64,000 nt of DNA from Blasia pusilla. Lineage: Eukaryota > Marchantiophyta > Marchantiopsida > Blasiales. Numbering within the stretch: position 1 is the first letter of the stretch; every line of letters starts with the position of its first letter. The notes beneath the pieces were generated by a model that worked only from the letters and a program-made list of their open reading frames with translations, had not been told where the DNA came from and did no database searches. This document shows, one piece after another, positions 36,590 through 47,539 of this stretch. Position numbers and translations under genes: made by a program. The stretch covers positions 25,420,001 through 25,484,000 of the forward strand of contig CM114273.1 of the NCBI GenBank assembly GCA_050084515.1. The letters are read 5' to 3'.

Positions 36590-37605
36590 ATGGAGTAGTC
36601 TTGGAGTACCTTCGTACTGGCAGCGTTGCGAGCACTATGGGTCCTAGAGAGCGAGATCGGATCCTACAGCGGGCCAGACGGTTCCGTTGGGAGGGGACAC
36701 ATGTTTTGAGGGTTTGGGAGGATGGCAGAGTACGTGTAGTGCCGCATCCTTCGTAGAGAGCACGACTAGTGCTGCATGCCCACGAGGAGTTGGATCACTT
36801 TGGGGTGAAGCGGACGTACAACTTGCTCCAGATTCAGTATTGGTGGCGAGGCATGCAGACTGACGTTCAGCAGTTTGTTGCCAGGTGCATAGTGTGTAAT
36901 CGGGTCCGAGCATCGTTCAATGCTCCGACTCCACAGTTGCATCCATTACCGATCATGGGCTTACGGTATTGATGGAGTTTGGATTTTGCAAGACCTTTGC
37001 CTCTGACAGAGCGTCACAGTCGTTACGTGTTAGTGATGGTCGAGCACTTCTCGAAGTGGATCGAGTTGGTTGCATTGCCTGACAAAGCGAGTGAGGGAGT
37101 AGCTTATGCCTTCCTTGACACAGTGCTGAGTCATTATGGCGCACCGGCTGAGGTGTTGACAGACCAGGGTACCGAGTTTCGGGGTGAGTTCCAAGCCTTG
37201 TGTGATCAAGCGTTGGTCGACCACGGCACGACTTCGCGAGATCATCTCGAGGCGGATGGATTAGCGGAGAGAGTTATGCAGGCGGTGAAGAGGGGTTTAC
37301 GCAAATATGGCTTGCAGAGAGGTCACCTAGGAGATCGGGATACGTTGAGGTATGCGACTATTCAGGGTGGTGGTTATCGACCAACTATCCGGAGATTTCA
37401 TCAGGGAGATTATGTCTACTTGCAGCAGACGGCACCGACGACATTGGATGTGACTGCAGGGCGCACTATCTTGAGAGTGCGTGACGTTTTGCCATCCGGT
37501 GTTCTCTTGATGGAGGGACACGATGGTATGGTATGGAAGGACCATGTGCATAATTGTGCACCATATCACCTTCCTAACATTGATAGTACAATGGATCTGA
37601 GCTGA
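36590..37605 (+). pseudogene. Element C DDE integrase and C-terminal tail
   Basis: Starts with an H2C2 zinc finger (LHAHEELDHFGVKRTY, then CIVCNRV). The retroviral-type core has all three acidic residues: LDFARP (D), LTDQGTEF (D) and ADGLAERVMQ (E). A tail with TTLDVTAGRTILRVRDVLPS and HNCAPYHLPNID follows. Stops at about 36755 and 36973 break the frame. The integrase is of the Ty3/gypsy class; no tyrosine recombinase is present. Confidence 0.87.
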
Positions 37606-37623
37606 GCTGTAGTTCCTGCAGGC

Positions 37624-37770
37624 TTGCGTTGTATGTTGTGTAGTTCTGCCCGTGGTGCGGCCACAATGCTAGTCTGTGATGGTTGTTCGAGAGGTTGGCA
37701 TATGGCATGTCTGACGCCACCTCTCACTAGGGTTCTTCGGGGACGATGGATGTGTCCCAGATGTACATAG
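37624..37770 (+). pseudogene. Element C PHD finger at the end of pol
   Basis: 48 residues with the C4HC3 order of a PHD zinc finger: CMLC, then LVCDGC, GWHMAC and WMCPRC, then stop. PHD fingers usually read histone H3 tails. Compared with element D, which reads through, a TGA at about 37605 separates it from the integrase tail. In replication it would be the extreme C-terminus of Pol, where chromoviruses carry a chromodomain. Confidence 0.82.
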
Positions 37771-37956
37771 GGGATATACTAGGTAGGTTTCGATCCCGAA
37801 TTTTTCTCTGACATCGATGACAGGAACGCGACTAACGATGGGGCCACATGAGCACCCGGCCTTCTTGCTCTTAGCGTCCGAGAGATGTATGTCATGGTAG
37901 GTAGGGATAAATGGCTATCTGGAGTTAGAGGGACCTAACCACCAGCTAGGGGGGCG

Positions 37957-38084
37957 ATTGGAGATATTTTGGTACTTCTTGTCTCGTTGTTTGGATGCCA
38001 TAAGTTAGCATGGGATCGTGCGTGTTTGTGTGTGTGTTCAGTGATAGCGATGTATGTTGTGTAGCGATGTGTATGCGCACGACA
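37957..38084 (+). repeat. Element C repeat B1
   Basis: Begins ATTGGAGATATTTTGG directly after a GGGGGG polypurine tract (37949-37954) and ends GCGCACGACA. It returns as B2 at 38602-38712 with about 8% differences and without a 17-bp internal duplication that B1 has. Confidence 0.85.
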
Positions 38085-38086
38085 GT

Positions 38087-38601
38087 TGTCACGTCCTTTA
38101 GGATAGATCGGTGAGATCTAGTAGAGCGTCTTCAAGAGTAGTGGAGGACAGGCCTAGGAGGTCGAGGATGACCTGCTCAGGCCTCGGGAAACCTAAAAGA
38201 GCAGGTTTTCCTTCCGTTTTGGCTGATTTGGAGCCATATTGAGGAACTTACTATTTTAGGTAAGTACCATTTTGAATATATGATCGAGTTTCTATTTTTT
38301 TTAAGTGGCCCTTGACCTCCTACATTAGGTCAAGAGCCAAAGAGGTGACTTGGGAGAATAGGATACCATGGAGAGAGCTTGGGAGAGGGGAGGGGTATAT
38401 ATCTCAAGGAGAGAGAGCTTGAGAGCTCATTCTCTCTTTGTTGAACCTCTTGGCATGAGGCGGCGGAGCTATGGTCCCTTGCCTTGTGAGTGTAACCCAA
38501 GCCTCTCATTAGGAGAATGGGTTTGGTTTGACATGAGAGAGAGTGCACACCTTTGAGAGCTATGGTGTGAGACTGTGTGAAGAGAGATTGGATCTTACTT
38601 T
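38087..38601 (+). repeat. Element C repeat A2
   Basis: Copy of A1 starting TGTCACGTCC, separated from B1 by the two bases GT. It contains an inverted repeat CTTGACCT...AGGTCAAG and, like A1, a GAGA-rich end. Confidence 0.87.
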
Positions 38602-38712
38602 ATTGGAGATATTTTGGTACTTCTTGTCTCGTTGTTTGGATGCCATGAGTTAGCATCGGATTGTGCATGTTTGTATGTGTATTGAGTGATAGCGATGTGT
38701 ATGCGCACGACA
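38602..38712 (+). repeat. Element C repeat B2, right end of the element
   Basis: Copy of B1, ending GCGCACGACA. The next base begins a gag sequence of the element A family (ATAAGGTGAC). Confidence 0.85.
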
Positions 38713-39330
38713 ATAAGGTGACATTGGTAGTCACGTTCCTTCTGGTTGGTGGTTCACCTATGAGTTGGGAGGAGTTTAAGGTGCTGGTTGGGGACCGATT
38801 CACCCCGGAGTACCAAGAGCTTTGTGATATGGTAGAGCTCATGCGATTGCGGCATACTGGGTCCCCTAGCGCTTATGTGAGGGCGTTCAATGCAAAATTG
38901 AGCTCCATTCCTAACATGGATCAGGCCGTGCAAAAGGAGATCTTCACTAGTGGCCTGAAATCAAGTGCGGAGAAGGCCTTGTATAGAATGCCGGAGTTTC
39001 CGACTACATGTGTGGAGCTTTTGAGTCTGGCGGAGTAGATTGGGGACGATGAGGTCCAAACGCCAAAGCCCTTTGAGACAAAATTTTGTTTGAAGAGTTC
39101 AAAGAACGAGGGGGAATCCAAGAGAGTTTGGAGTGGGGTTGAGCGTGACCAAGGAGAGTCTCTCAACCTAGCGGAGAAGTAACAGGAACGCCATGTTAAG
39201 CCAAAAAGAGCACAACATCTGAAGTCGGGAAATGGCAAGGTGGTATGCTACAAGTGTGGGGAACCTGGGCGCATGGCAAAGGGATGCTCCAAACCAAAGG
39301 TTAGTAATGGGAGGATGATTGCGTTAGGTG
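38713..39330 (+). pseudogene. Element A-type gag, 3' part with zinc knuckle
   Basis: Reads KVTLVVTFLLVGG, SPMSWEEFKVLVGDRFTP and MRLRHTGSPSAYVRAFNAKL, the standard plant gypsy capsid, then CYKCGEPGRMAKGC, a zinc knuckle whose His is changed to Arg. Stops occur at 39036 and 39180. The first 30 bases overlap the last part of the left gag piece (28602-28632) at about 80% identity, so it is a related but separate copy. Confidence 0.8.
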
Positions 39331-39780
39331 TTAAGCACTTGTCGGCGGAAGGTGTGGAGACGTCCCATGAAGTCACCAAAAGGACACCCAACTTGGTGTA
39401 CCTAACTCGTGAACTCACTCAGAGAGGACGCAACCTCCGGCTTTGGTTGCTATGTAGCAACCCTAGCCACCTTTGCAACAACCACCCCACTCTGACATCC
39501 TACATCATGCTCCACATCCAAAAAATGAACATGTGCTACTCTGGCCGCCTTCACACTCTCTGCTCAAACGACGTCCCAGGAAGTCCATGGGTGCCTATCT
39601 CTCCTCGTCCTTCTCCACCCAATGCCTATAAAGACCCTGTAGGCAATGGTCCAACTCGTGGACGTGACGATATGGATGACACTCGCATCCGTCTCTGCTC
39701 AGCCATACCTAGGCTGACTATCCATGTGAGAGAGTTGAGGTCCATTTCCTGCCCCAACATCTGTCTCCGAGGTGCCTCAG

Positions 39781-40861
39781 TCATACCTGGCACCGCCTAG
39801 TACCCGTAGCAAACCCCATGGCGTGCTTGTGCTCATCTGGTGTAGGCTCCTCTAATGCTCGGGTTACCTCATTCCAAATCATGCTTGGCCCTCCTTGACA
39901 AAAGGCATGGGATGTTGGGAAGTTCACCAACGTAGGTAAGGTTGCCCTCAACCCCCCCACCCTATTGGCCATCGCCAACGGTGATCTATCATCCCGCGTC
40001 ACCACTTGAGATCAACGCCTTGAGCCCAAAATAGCATCCACTATGCGATGTGGTGCTCTTTGGACTCCATCGTATGTTCGACTCACTACCTTTGATGATA
40101 TCAGTTCGTCCACCATAGTCATGGACGATGGGCACGTGATCCAACTCTCGCTGCATCTAGCAACACAGCTGGTCCCAACCAGGATCTCACCTGATGCACA
40201 CTTGTCATCACATGTGTACGAGTGTCTCCCAACAATGGCACGTTCTCCAAAATGTACGCTAGAGAACATGTCTGACTCTCCTGCAAGTGTCGTACTACTC
40301 ACATCATCTCCCAAAACATCCTTGACCTCGGATCTTGCAATCCAAATCCTCGGCCAGTTGATGAATGACCCTGACAAGGCCATCCAACAATCACCAAATG
40401 AATGGTGCCAACTCTGTCCATATCCTGCGCCCCCACCAAAGAGATATCGGCGGGTAGTGTATGCTGATATCCCCGTACTGTAAATACCGGAAACAACTCA
40501 GGATACCTCTGGACCAATCTCGCTATGTGACGTAATGACATTCACCGCGCGGTCTCATCTCTCTCTACATAAAGGTACTGATGCACCCGTATGCCCGCCT
40601 GCAATACTGGAGCAAAATCCCTCCGAAGAGATCTAACATCCTAACACCCTCCTCTAGACACTGCCACACAATGGGTGTGGTATCCAGTGGGGTCAATGTC
40701 TCCACTCCAAGAGCCCGATCGCCACGTGACTCTCGCTGCTTCGGGATAAAAGCATGATTCCACGCCTGCCTCACGAGGTCATCAGCACTCCTCTGTAGCT
40801 CTCGAGTTGTGCTCCACAATGGTGAAGAGGTCTCGCCAACATAGGAAGAGACACCCGCCAT
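39781..40861 (-). pseudogene. Element E DNMT3-like methyltransferase
   Basis: Motifs in order: LDTTPIVWQ, then VRMLDLFGGI (motif I, followed by a small deletion), a run of the LRHIARLVQRYPELFPVF type, VGAQDMDRVG, and motif IV intact as LVIVGWPCQGHSSTGRGFGL with the catalytic Cys, then RSRMFWEMM. The C-terminal block includes ATLPTLVNFP and DEHKHAMGF. This copy shows best that the enzyme has a Pro-Cys-Gln active site. Several frame changes make it a pseudogene. Confidence 0.78.
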
Positions 40862-41025
40862 GGTCTATCTCTCCGTGGGACTATCCGCTACTAGGACATC
40901 CTCCGCATGTGCGTTCCCCTCCAACAACTCTCCTGGCCAGCTAACACTACCTTTGAAAGCTACCAAGGTCATAGACTCGCCTCGTGATCGACCACCTCGT
41001 CCCGCAAACTCCACGGGTAACTGAC

Positions 41026-41409
41026 TCATCCGACATCACTTGACCGCCACCCTGGCCGATAAGCAACCGTCTCCTCCCAGAAGTCAAGGATGAATCCTAG
41101 GGGATATAACACTGTACTCCCCACCAACACATCGTACGACTCAGCTGGTGTGGTAATGGTACGTGTGCGCACCATAGCACTATCGATCGCATGCTCTGGC
41201 TGGACTCTGACAACTATCTCTAGTCGAGTCATATACTGCGTGGGTGACACGCCCCCAATCAAGGTCTGTATATGGAAGGGACAAGGCTCAATATCGGCCT
41301 TCCGTAACCCCAATGCTAAACACACCGCCTTCCCTAACATCAAGGGTTGCGCTCCCGAATCAAGTAGGACGCGTTGCGGATGGTATACTTTCCCCGTTGG
41401 ACTAACCAA
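41026..41409 (-). pseudogene. Element E aspartic protease
   Basis: LLDSGAQPLMLGKA keeps the catalytic DSG, followed by PFHIQTLIGGVSPTQYMTR and SYDVLVGSTVLYPLGF. This is the best-preserved protease of the three elements. Confidence 0.8.
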
Positions 41410-42077
41410 GCGAAATACTCAAGCTCGGTTATCTAGTAACACTACTCTAGGTGGCATCGCTGCTCACTCTATGGCCGGTTGAGCTGGCATATCTACCAAC
41501 TTCGCCGTCGTTGCATGCCATGACTCTGTGGGGAACGTCCCGAGCACCGGCTCTGAGGGCAAGTCCACCACCTCCTCAACTATCTCTGAACAAGAAGCAT
41601 TCACCTCTCCACGCTCATACAGCGTGGCGGCTAGCCGGAACACCTCAGCTGGTCCAACTCCCAACGTTGCCAACTCTATGGCGAAAAATAGTGGAGTCTT
41701 ACTCACTCTGGTGGCCACCTCCAACACTATGGTCGACACTGACTTCACTCGAGCCGGCATAGGAGTTGTCACTCCAACTCCTCGTGACGTCGACGTAGGT
41801 GCCTGAGTTGTAGGCATCGTTGGTTGTCGAGGCATCATCGATGGTGTGTGTAGTGCCTCTGACAATGTGAATGATTGTGGAACCCTGGCCTGACGTCCAT
41901 CGGTCCCCTCCGGTGGGTCAATCTCAACTCCACCTCTCGATGGCTCAGGGCCTCTCGCAGCATCCCGAGTCACCATTGCAACCGCCTCAACTGAGCTGCA
42001 CTACACATAAACCCCATACTGGCGATATCCTTACCCAGATCAAGGTAAGAGGTAGAAGCTGGAGCTACACTAGCTGC

Positions 42078-43375
42078 TCATGGCTCTGTGCCTTCCGTGA
42101 GCTGCATCATCGTCATGGCAGCAATCCTTTGCTCCAACTGATCGATGCGTGAGAGAAGTGCCAACTCTGGTGCTCCTGCTCCATCTCCTCTAGCTGGCGG
42201 AGGTCCTCTACCACCATGTCCAATAAGAACTCCCCGACCTCCTCGTGGACGACCGCCCCTAGGCCCTTGGCCTACCTCTGGACGTGCCTCTCGACGAAGG
42301 TCAAAACATCTATCCCTAGTGTGACCATATCTATGGAAATAGTCATACTGGTACTGTGGTGGGGCCATCCTCTAGGGCTCCTGAGCAATCGGAGGCGCTC
42401 GTGGTCCTCTCCCATGCTGTGTGCAGTCTCTCTGCGTATGGGCCCCTCCACATGTCCAACAAGTCAATATCGGTCCCTGTTGGGAAACATATGTAGGTAC
42501 GGGTCATTGCGTCATAGGCTCACCATACCCGCCCTGCTCTCTAGGCACCTTGGCCCGCTCTTGCGATATTGGTGTCCGTTGTGGCACCTATGGGGTCACC
42601 GTCGCTCGTGGACCCGTCAACTCTCTAGAAAATCCAGCGATCACTACCTGCTCCTCACTCATGCTGAGCTCAATAGGCTCAGACAACTCAAAGACCACCT
42701 TCAATGTGGGCTTCGTTGTGTGAATCAACACCGCATCTCGACTCTCCTCCGTAGTTCTCGATCCAGAATCTCGTACCAATACTAGACTGACTGCGCCTCA
42801 GTCACTCCATACGTAGCAATGATCAACCTCCTCATGCGCGTGAATGCCTCTCTTAGACTCTCACCCGATCATCATTGAAAATCTTGTAGACTCTTCAGCT
42901 TGTCGGTGCGTACGCCCTGGTAGCTCTTCCCCAATTGTCGGAAGAACTCCACTATGGGACTGAAGTTGGGTGGCCCTCAACCACTAGAGGTCTTTGCGAC
43001 ATCACCTATCTCATTGCCCTCCTCTCCATCTAGTCTCTGGGCTGATGGTGTGGATCTCTCTCCTCTCATGATCCCATCATATGCCTCGCGATCACTAGTG
43101 GACACATACCTTGGAGCCCAATACATCCTCCAGGCATCGATCTCTACTGAATATAGTGATCGAAATTCCATGTAGTCATCCATCGGAGGACCCTCCAAAT
43201 GCAGGAACAAGCCCTTCCATGCCACGAAAGGGTTGAACCATGTCAGGGTCCGTATCTCATGGAAGTCGCACCACGTGTCAAACTCCTGGATAAAATCATC
43301 TTAGTCGATGGTGCCCACTGCATCCGAGAAACGACACATGCCCCGATGGCCCATGTTGTCCATCTCCAACCAAGT
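42078..43375 (-). pseudogene. Element E gag with zinc knuckles
   Basis: The capsid blocks MAWKGLFLHLEGPPMDDYMEF and RVRDATLI-like stretches lie at about 42780-43375 in shifting frames. Zinc knuckle 1 reads CWTCGGAHTQRDC near 42424-42470; knuckle 2 reads DYFHRYGHTRDRC near 42300-42350 with its first two Cys lost. A Gly/Arg-rich linker follows. A protein-poor linker of about 0.6 kb (41464-41976) leads to the protease. Confidence 0.7.
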
Positions 43376-43648
43376 GATGCATATTTGACAGTAGTAGACT
43401 TGCCAACACCATGCAAATTGTTGAATAGTCTCAATTGTGGATGATGGACCAATGATAAATGACTACCACAACACATTTAGCTAATTCAACTCTCTTTCCT
43501 CCTCTTTCCCACTCAAATATAGTTAGCATGAAAGACTCAATCTTATCCACTATTGTTCGGAAACTATCGTAGGATATTCTATATCATTGCCTCATGTGAG
43601 TATAGAGAAATCTTCTCTACAAGTCCATACCTCCTTGTGACTGACCTC
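43376..43648 (-). pseudogene. PIF/Harbinger transposase relic, second part (host of element D)
   Basis: Reading the minus strand from 43648 down: GGMDL, stop, RRFLYTHMR, then ISYDSFRTIVDKIE, FEWERGGK, CVVVVIYH and HGVGKSTTVKYA. This is the N-terminal half of PIF/Harbinger transposases (F..L...L...I, then a GVGKSTV helix-turn-helix-like block). It continues in frame from 53393-53650 if element D is removed and one CCTC counted. It is cut at its other side by element E. Confidence 0.62.
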
Positions 43649-44016
43649 TGTCATGACCATACGGATTATGTCATAGAGTATAGTGTGCTAGTAGAGGCCA
43701 TTCCTTATGTAGGACCGTAGTGGCTTGGTAGAGATGCGGTTCCATACATAGGGTTGGGGGTTACTCAGTTGGGGGTGAGTTTCCCAGTAGGGCCTGCTCT
43801 TAGGTTGGAGGATATAAGGTGGAGTGCACTCAAAGAACAGTCAGTTCATTGAGTTGAGCCTGTTGTGTTGGGAGTTAGCCTTAGTAGTGAGTAGAGCTCT
43901 TGGCTATGGTGTTTCCCGCAAGCTTCGACCTAGATTCTCCCATCGTGGAGTGGGTTTGGCTAGATTGTATGTGATTGTCTACGTGTTTTATGACAGTAGG
44001 TCTTTCACGGATTTCA
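43649..44016 (+). repeat. Element D left terminal repeat A1
   Basis: 368 bp, matching A2 at 52920-53286. It ends GGATTTCA. The next bases (CTCAAAGAACTGG) are unrelated to B, and no site complementary to a tRNA 3' end was recognised after it. CACTCAAAGAAC occurs both inside A1 (near 43826) and across its end. Confidence 0.9.
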
Positions 44017-45507
44017 CTCAAAGAACTGGAGTAGATCGATGGTAGCTTCGATTGTAGATCAATAGGATCTGGTTAGGGCTGATTGTGTACTCAGCCGTGG
44101 ATGTTCGCGGCTTGTTGCCTATGTTGGAGGTGTGAATCTGGTGCGTGGTTGGTTGGGAAAGAAGCGCCTTGCTGAGAGCTTTCCAACGCGCTGTAGATCG
44201 CCGGATTTCGTCAAGGGAGTTGGAAGTTATCAAGCATTGAAGATTATGGTTTGTGTTCGACAGTTTTCTGATGTGGAGAGCTTGGAGTGCGGAAGCTCTG
44301 TTGAAGTTCATCCAGATCGGGTGAGAGGTTCCTGTTGCTACTTGTATTGTGATCTCATGTGAAGCTATCTGCTCGAGTGCGTGGAGCGTTGCGGATTTCT
44401 GAGTGCATGAAACTTGGCGGAAGCGATGTCGGATTTGCGGTTCTGGAGGTGTATGGACAGCAAGTTTGTCTGATTTTTAGCTCGGAGTACGGAGCTAAGT
44501 TGTAGCTGATTTTTTGTGGGAAGATAGCTATGGTGGTCAATTGAATTCTGATTGAAACAGATTTGATTTCGGTCACGTATTTGTGAAGTAATTTCAAATC
44601 GAAATTTTGCGGACTAGCTCAAGGTCTGGCTATGGTGGACAGCGGATCAAAGGGGCTGGTTGGTTGGTGACTCGTTCATTATTGGAGACGCCTATCCCGT
44701 TGGGGGCGCCCTGGTTGGGCCTCTCTCCATAGCGAAGCATGGCGAAGCGTGGCGAACGGGGCATGTCTCGGCGTTTTGAGGCTTCGAGGCAACTCGTGGT
44801 AGCTCGGGGCGAGTGGGCGTGAGAGGCGGAGTAAGGAGCAAGCAAGCAAGCTTGCTTGCTTGGGCGTGAGGCAATTTTTGCAGGATTTGGGATTTGAGTT
44901 TTGCATAACTGGTCACCCATCTTTGGGCTATTCTGCCTGGAGGACGCTTAACTGCTGAGTTCTTAACTATGCCAGTGTACACACTGTTGTAGCTCATTTG
45001 GTGCTGTTCGGAGATGTGTTAGGCGTTTTATGCATCTCAGGTTTTTGGTCGATGTACCTCTAGCGCATAGTACGGTGTAGCCTCTCCATGCAGGTGATAT
45101 TTTTAGGTGTTGCGAGTTCAACTAGTACGTCATCGACCCGCGGCGGAGTAGCTATTGCGTTAGAATTGTGTGGTGGGTTTTGTGGATTCAGGGGGCACCA
45201 CGTTTGGTGGATTGTGTTACCTTGATTTCCATTTGCGATTGGAGGGTTGTCGTTGGACTCCTTGTGTTTGGATCCCCTCCATCGTGCTTCTTGCTTGCGC
45301 GCCCATTGTTAGGGTTGACGCTGATTTCCAGAGTAGTGTTACTCCTGTGTGCTACTGATAGTGAGACTGGAGTGATGACCAATAGACCGTGGGAGGCTTC
45401 TTGTGGTGATGAGAGGTTAGGTTGCCTACACCCATAGCTAGTAGAGCTACAATAGTTGAGCGACATCGACATCACTTGGGTAATTTGGTGGTGGTGCGGC
45501 ATCGGCG
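44017..45507 (+). other. Element D 5' leader, non-coding
   Basis: About 1.5 kb without a gene-like frame. It contains a perfect 24-bp palindrome at 44839-44862 built from CAAG repeats around a central AAGCTT, and a TGGCGAAGCG-like duplication just before it (44742-44758). Confidence 0.6.
44839..44862. repeat. Perfect 24-bp palindrome
   Basis: Three CAAG units run into three CTTG units without a loop. It lies in the leader of element D. It could form a cruciform, or in RNA a self-dimerising hairpin such as a kissing loop for genome packaging; the latter is speculation. Confidence 0.85.
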
Positions 45508-46958
45508 TTGGTCATCACGGAGCTGTCGGGTGGTCTAGTTGGGGACCGTGGTGTGGACAGTGGTGGTTTCACACGGAGTGGATTTAGGTATCGGCTACCT
45601 TTTCCACTTCCGACGGTTGATGAAGAGGAGGACGAGGGTGTTCCAAACACCGAGTCTTCTACGTTGTTATCGAGTGTTGCAGCTCCATTGATTTGGGACA
45701 TGGACGGTGGATATGGGGCCATGAAGGGCCCACGACGATACTCGGGTGCAGTGGGTACCTTTGAGTTGGAGAACTTCATGCAGGAGTTTGATACGTGGTG
45801 TGATATGCAGATGTTGCGGAACGCCACGTTGTTTACACCCTTCTTGGCTTGGAAGGGTTTTTCAAAGACTTGGAAGGACCACCCATGGATGATTACCATG
45901 AGTTTAGGAAGGACCATGTTGCTGAGATTGAGGCATGGAGACAATATTGGTCTCCAGGCTATGTGTCTATCACCCATGGTGGTATTGGTAGTAGTGCTCC
46001 TACTATGCCAGCCAGCCCGACGTTGAGTGGTTCGAGTACGAGCCGGGGTGGGGGTACCAGTGGAGGTACTAGTGGGGGTACTAGTGCCCCACCATCGTTC
46101 ACCATTTGCGAGTTCTTCAAGAGGTTGAAGAAGAACTATCAGGAGTGAAGACGGAGAAGTTGAGGAATCTTCAAGAATTTGAGCGAAAGAGTGGTGAGAG
46201 TCTTCGTGAGGCATACACTCGTATCGGCACGCTGATTTCAGATTACCCAGGGTATGACCGAGGATCAGGCGATCCGATTTTGGTACGGGATCTTGGACAG
46301 AGATTTGCGCCGTAGGGTACGTGATGCTACTCTTATGAGTGATGATTCACCCACATTGACCCATGTGTTTGCATTATCTGAGAAGATTGAGCTTAACATG
46401 GTGAAGGAGAGAGTGGTGACATCCGCATTCAGTAGGGATACAACTACTACTTCTCGTGTTCAACCGCCCACCTCACAGTCTCGTAGTAGTGGTGGTGGTA
46501 GTAGTAGTGGGAGTCGTGGGGGGTACACGCGACCTCAGTCAAGTCCTAGAGGGACATTTGCGCAGAGACCATTGCCTTCATTTGCTGCCCCGCAGCAAGG
46601 ACAATCATGTTGGACATGTGGAGGTGATCATGTTAGGAAGTTTTGTCCCCAAGAGGATGGGAGACGGACTTTGGAGGATGGGCCTCAGTCGGCCCCAACG
46701 CAGTGTGATCATTGCGGGAGACTAGGTCATCTTCGAGAGCGTTGCTTTGATCTTCATCCAGAGTTGAGATCAGGCCATGGCCGTGGTGGAGTAGCTCCGA
46801 GAGGCCGAGGTGGTAGAGGTGGTAGGGGTGGTAGAGGTGGACCAGTGGTTGGAGAGCCTACGGTGGCTACCCCTACCACTACGACAAGTCGACTATGGTC
46901 TGCCGAGATTGAGCAGATTGGAGCAGAGTTGGCTACTATGGTGGGTATCCAAAGATAG
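45508..46958 (+). pseudogene. Element D gag with two zinc knuckles
   Basis: Starts at the ATG at 45508. Capsid blocks YSGAVGTFELENFMQEF, GPPMDDYHEF and KSGESLREAYTRIGTLI appear in successive frames, so at least three frameshifts are present. Knuckle 1 is CWTCGGDHVRKFC, knuckle 2 is CDHCGRLGHLRERC. An RGGRGGRGG tract follows, resembling an RNA-binding RGG box. The last frame ends at 46958. Confidence 0.82.
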
Positions 46959-47539
46959 ATTAGGTTCGGGAGCAGGAGCTTCCACCTCTTATGGAGGGGA
47001 TGATCTCTCTTATAGTTGAGGCCACAGGTTGAGGCATCAGCTGCAGTTATGAGAGGAGCCACTCGAGCGTCAGAGCCACGTGGTGCTACTGTGGAGTTGG
47101 ACCCACAGAGGGGTGAGTGGGGAGCGAGCTAGGCTTCCCGGTCATTCTTGTTGTCGAGGTGCTTAGGACTCCATCCATGGTTCTTACGCAACCTATTGAG
47201 CCGGCAGTGTGGGGATCGAGGCATCTACATCGCGTGTAGTAGACACGGATGCAAAGATCGATCTTGATGTGCGGATGGCAACTTCGGTGTTGGGATCCCC
47301 ATTGTTTTCGCCACGGAGTCGATGGCTTTAGGAGTTGACTTAGCTCTGTATTTCAGCTCAGAGCCACATTGTGTGAACGTGGGTGTTATTCTTGCTACAC
47401 GTGTTGAGGTGGATGAGGATGTTGCGGTGGAGCGACCCTCTATGTCGGTGTAGCATTGAGTACCGGTGCTACTTGGCGGCGAGCGGCGAGGATGGATGCA
47501 TTACCGGCCCGGCCAGCCATTGATCGTGAGAGGCTTACA

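Larger units (their letters stand above)
28638..38712 (+). mobile_element. Element C: Ty3/gypsy-like element with methyltransferase, PHD finger and split repeats; internally inverted
   Basis: The parts, as now arranged: A1 (28638-29136); an inverted block (29137-35422) that carries, read on the minus strand, leader, gag, zinc knuckles, protease, DNMT3-like methyltransferase and the first part of RT; then on the plus strand the rest of RT, RNase H, integrase, PHD, polypurine tract, B1, A2 and B2. A1 and A2 are about 99% identical by eye, so the insertion is fairly young even though the coding parts carry several stops. No clean target duplication is visible: the flanks are two diverged gag pieces. 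Confidence 0.8.
39440..43375 (-). mobile_element. Element E: third methyltransferase-bearing gypsy, truncated at both ends
   Basis: On the minus strand it carries gag, two zinc knuckles, protease and methyltransferase in the same order as C and D, then ends just past the methyltransferase, before RT. No terminal repeats are left. Its start joins a PIF/Harbinger relic at about 43375; its end meets the gag piece near 39330-39440. It is a separate family member, not a copy of C or D. Confidence 0.78.

Noticed and set aside
36590-37605. Tyrosine recombinase, expected from the split-repeat layout
   Set aside because: The region encodes an H2C2 finger and a D-D-E core with LTDQGTEF and ADGLAER, which is a retroviral-type integrase. 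No HxxR-Y signature was seen in C or D.
28638-39330. Elements C and A read as one large element with genes on both strands
   Set aside because: Re-inverting 29137-35422 makes C collinear and restores RT and A1; the flanking gag pieces have a different family signature and their own LTR and primer site.
44017-44060. TGGTAGCTTCGATTG as a primer-binding site of element D
   Set aside because: Only the first five bases fit the initiator Met-tRNA site, and it lies about 25 bases after A1 rather than directly behind it.
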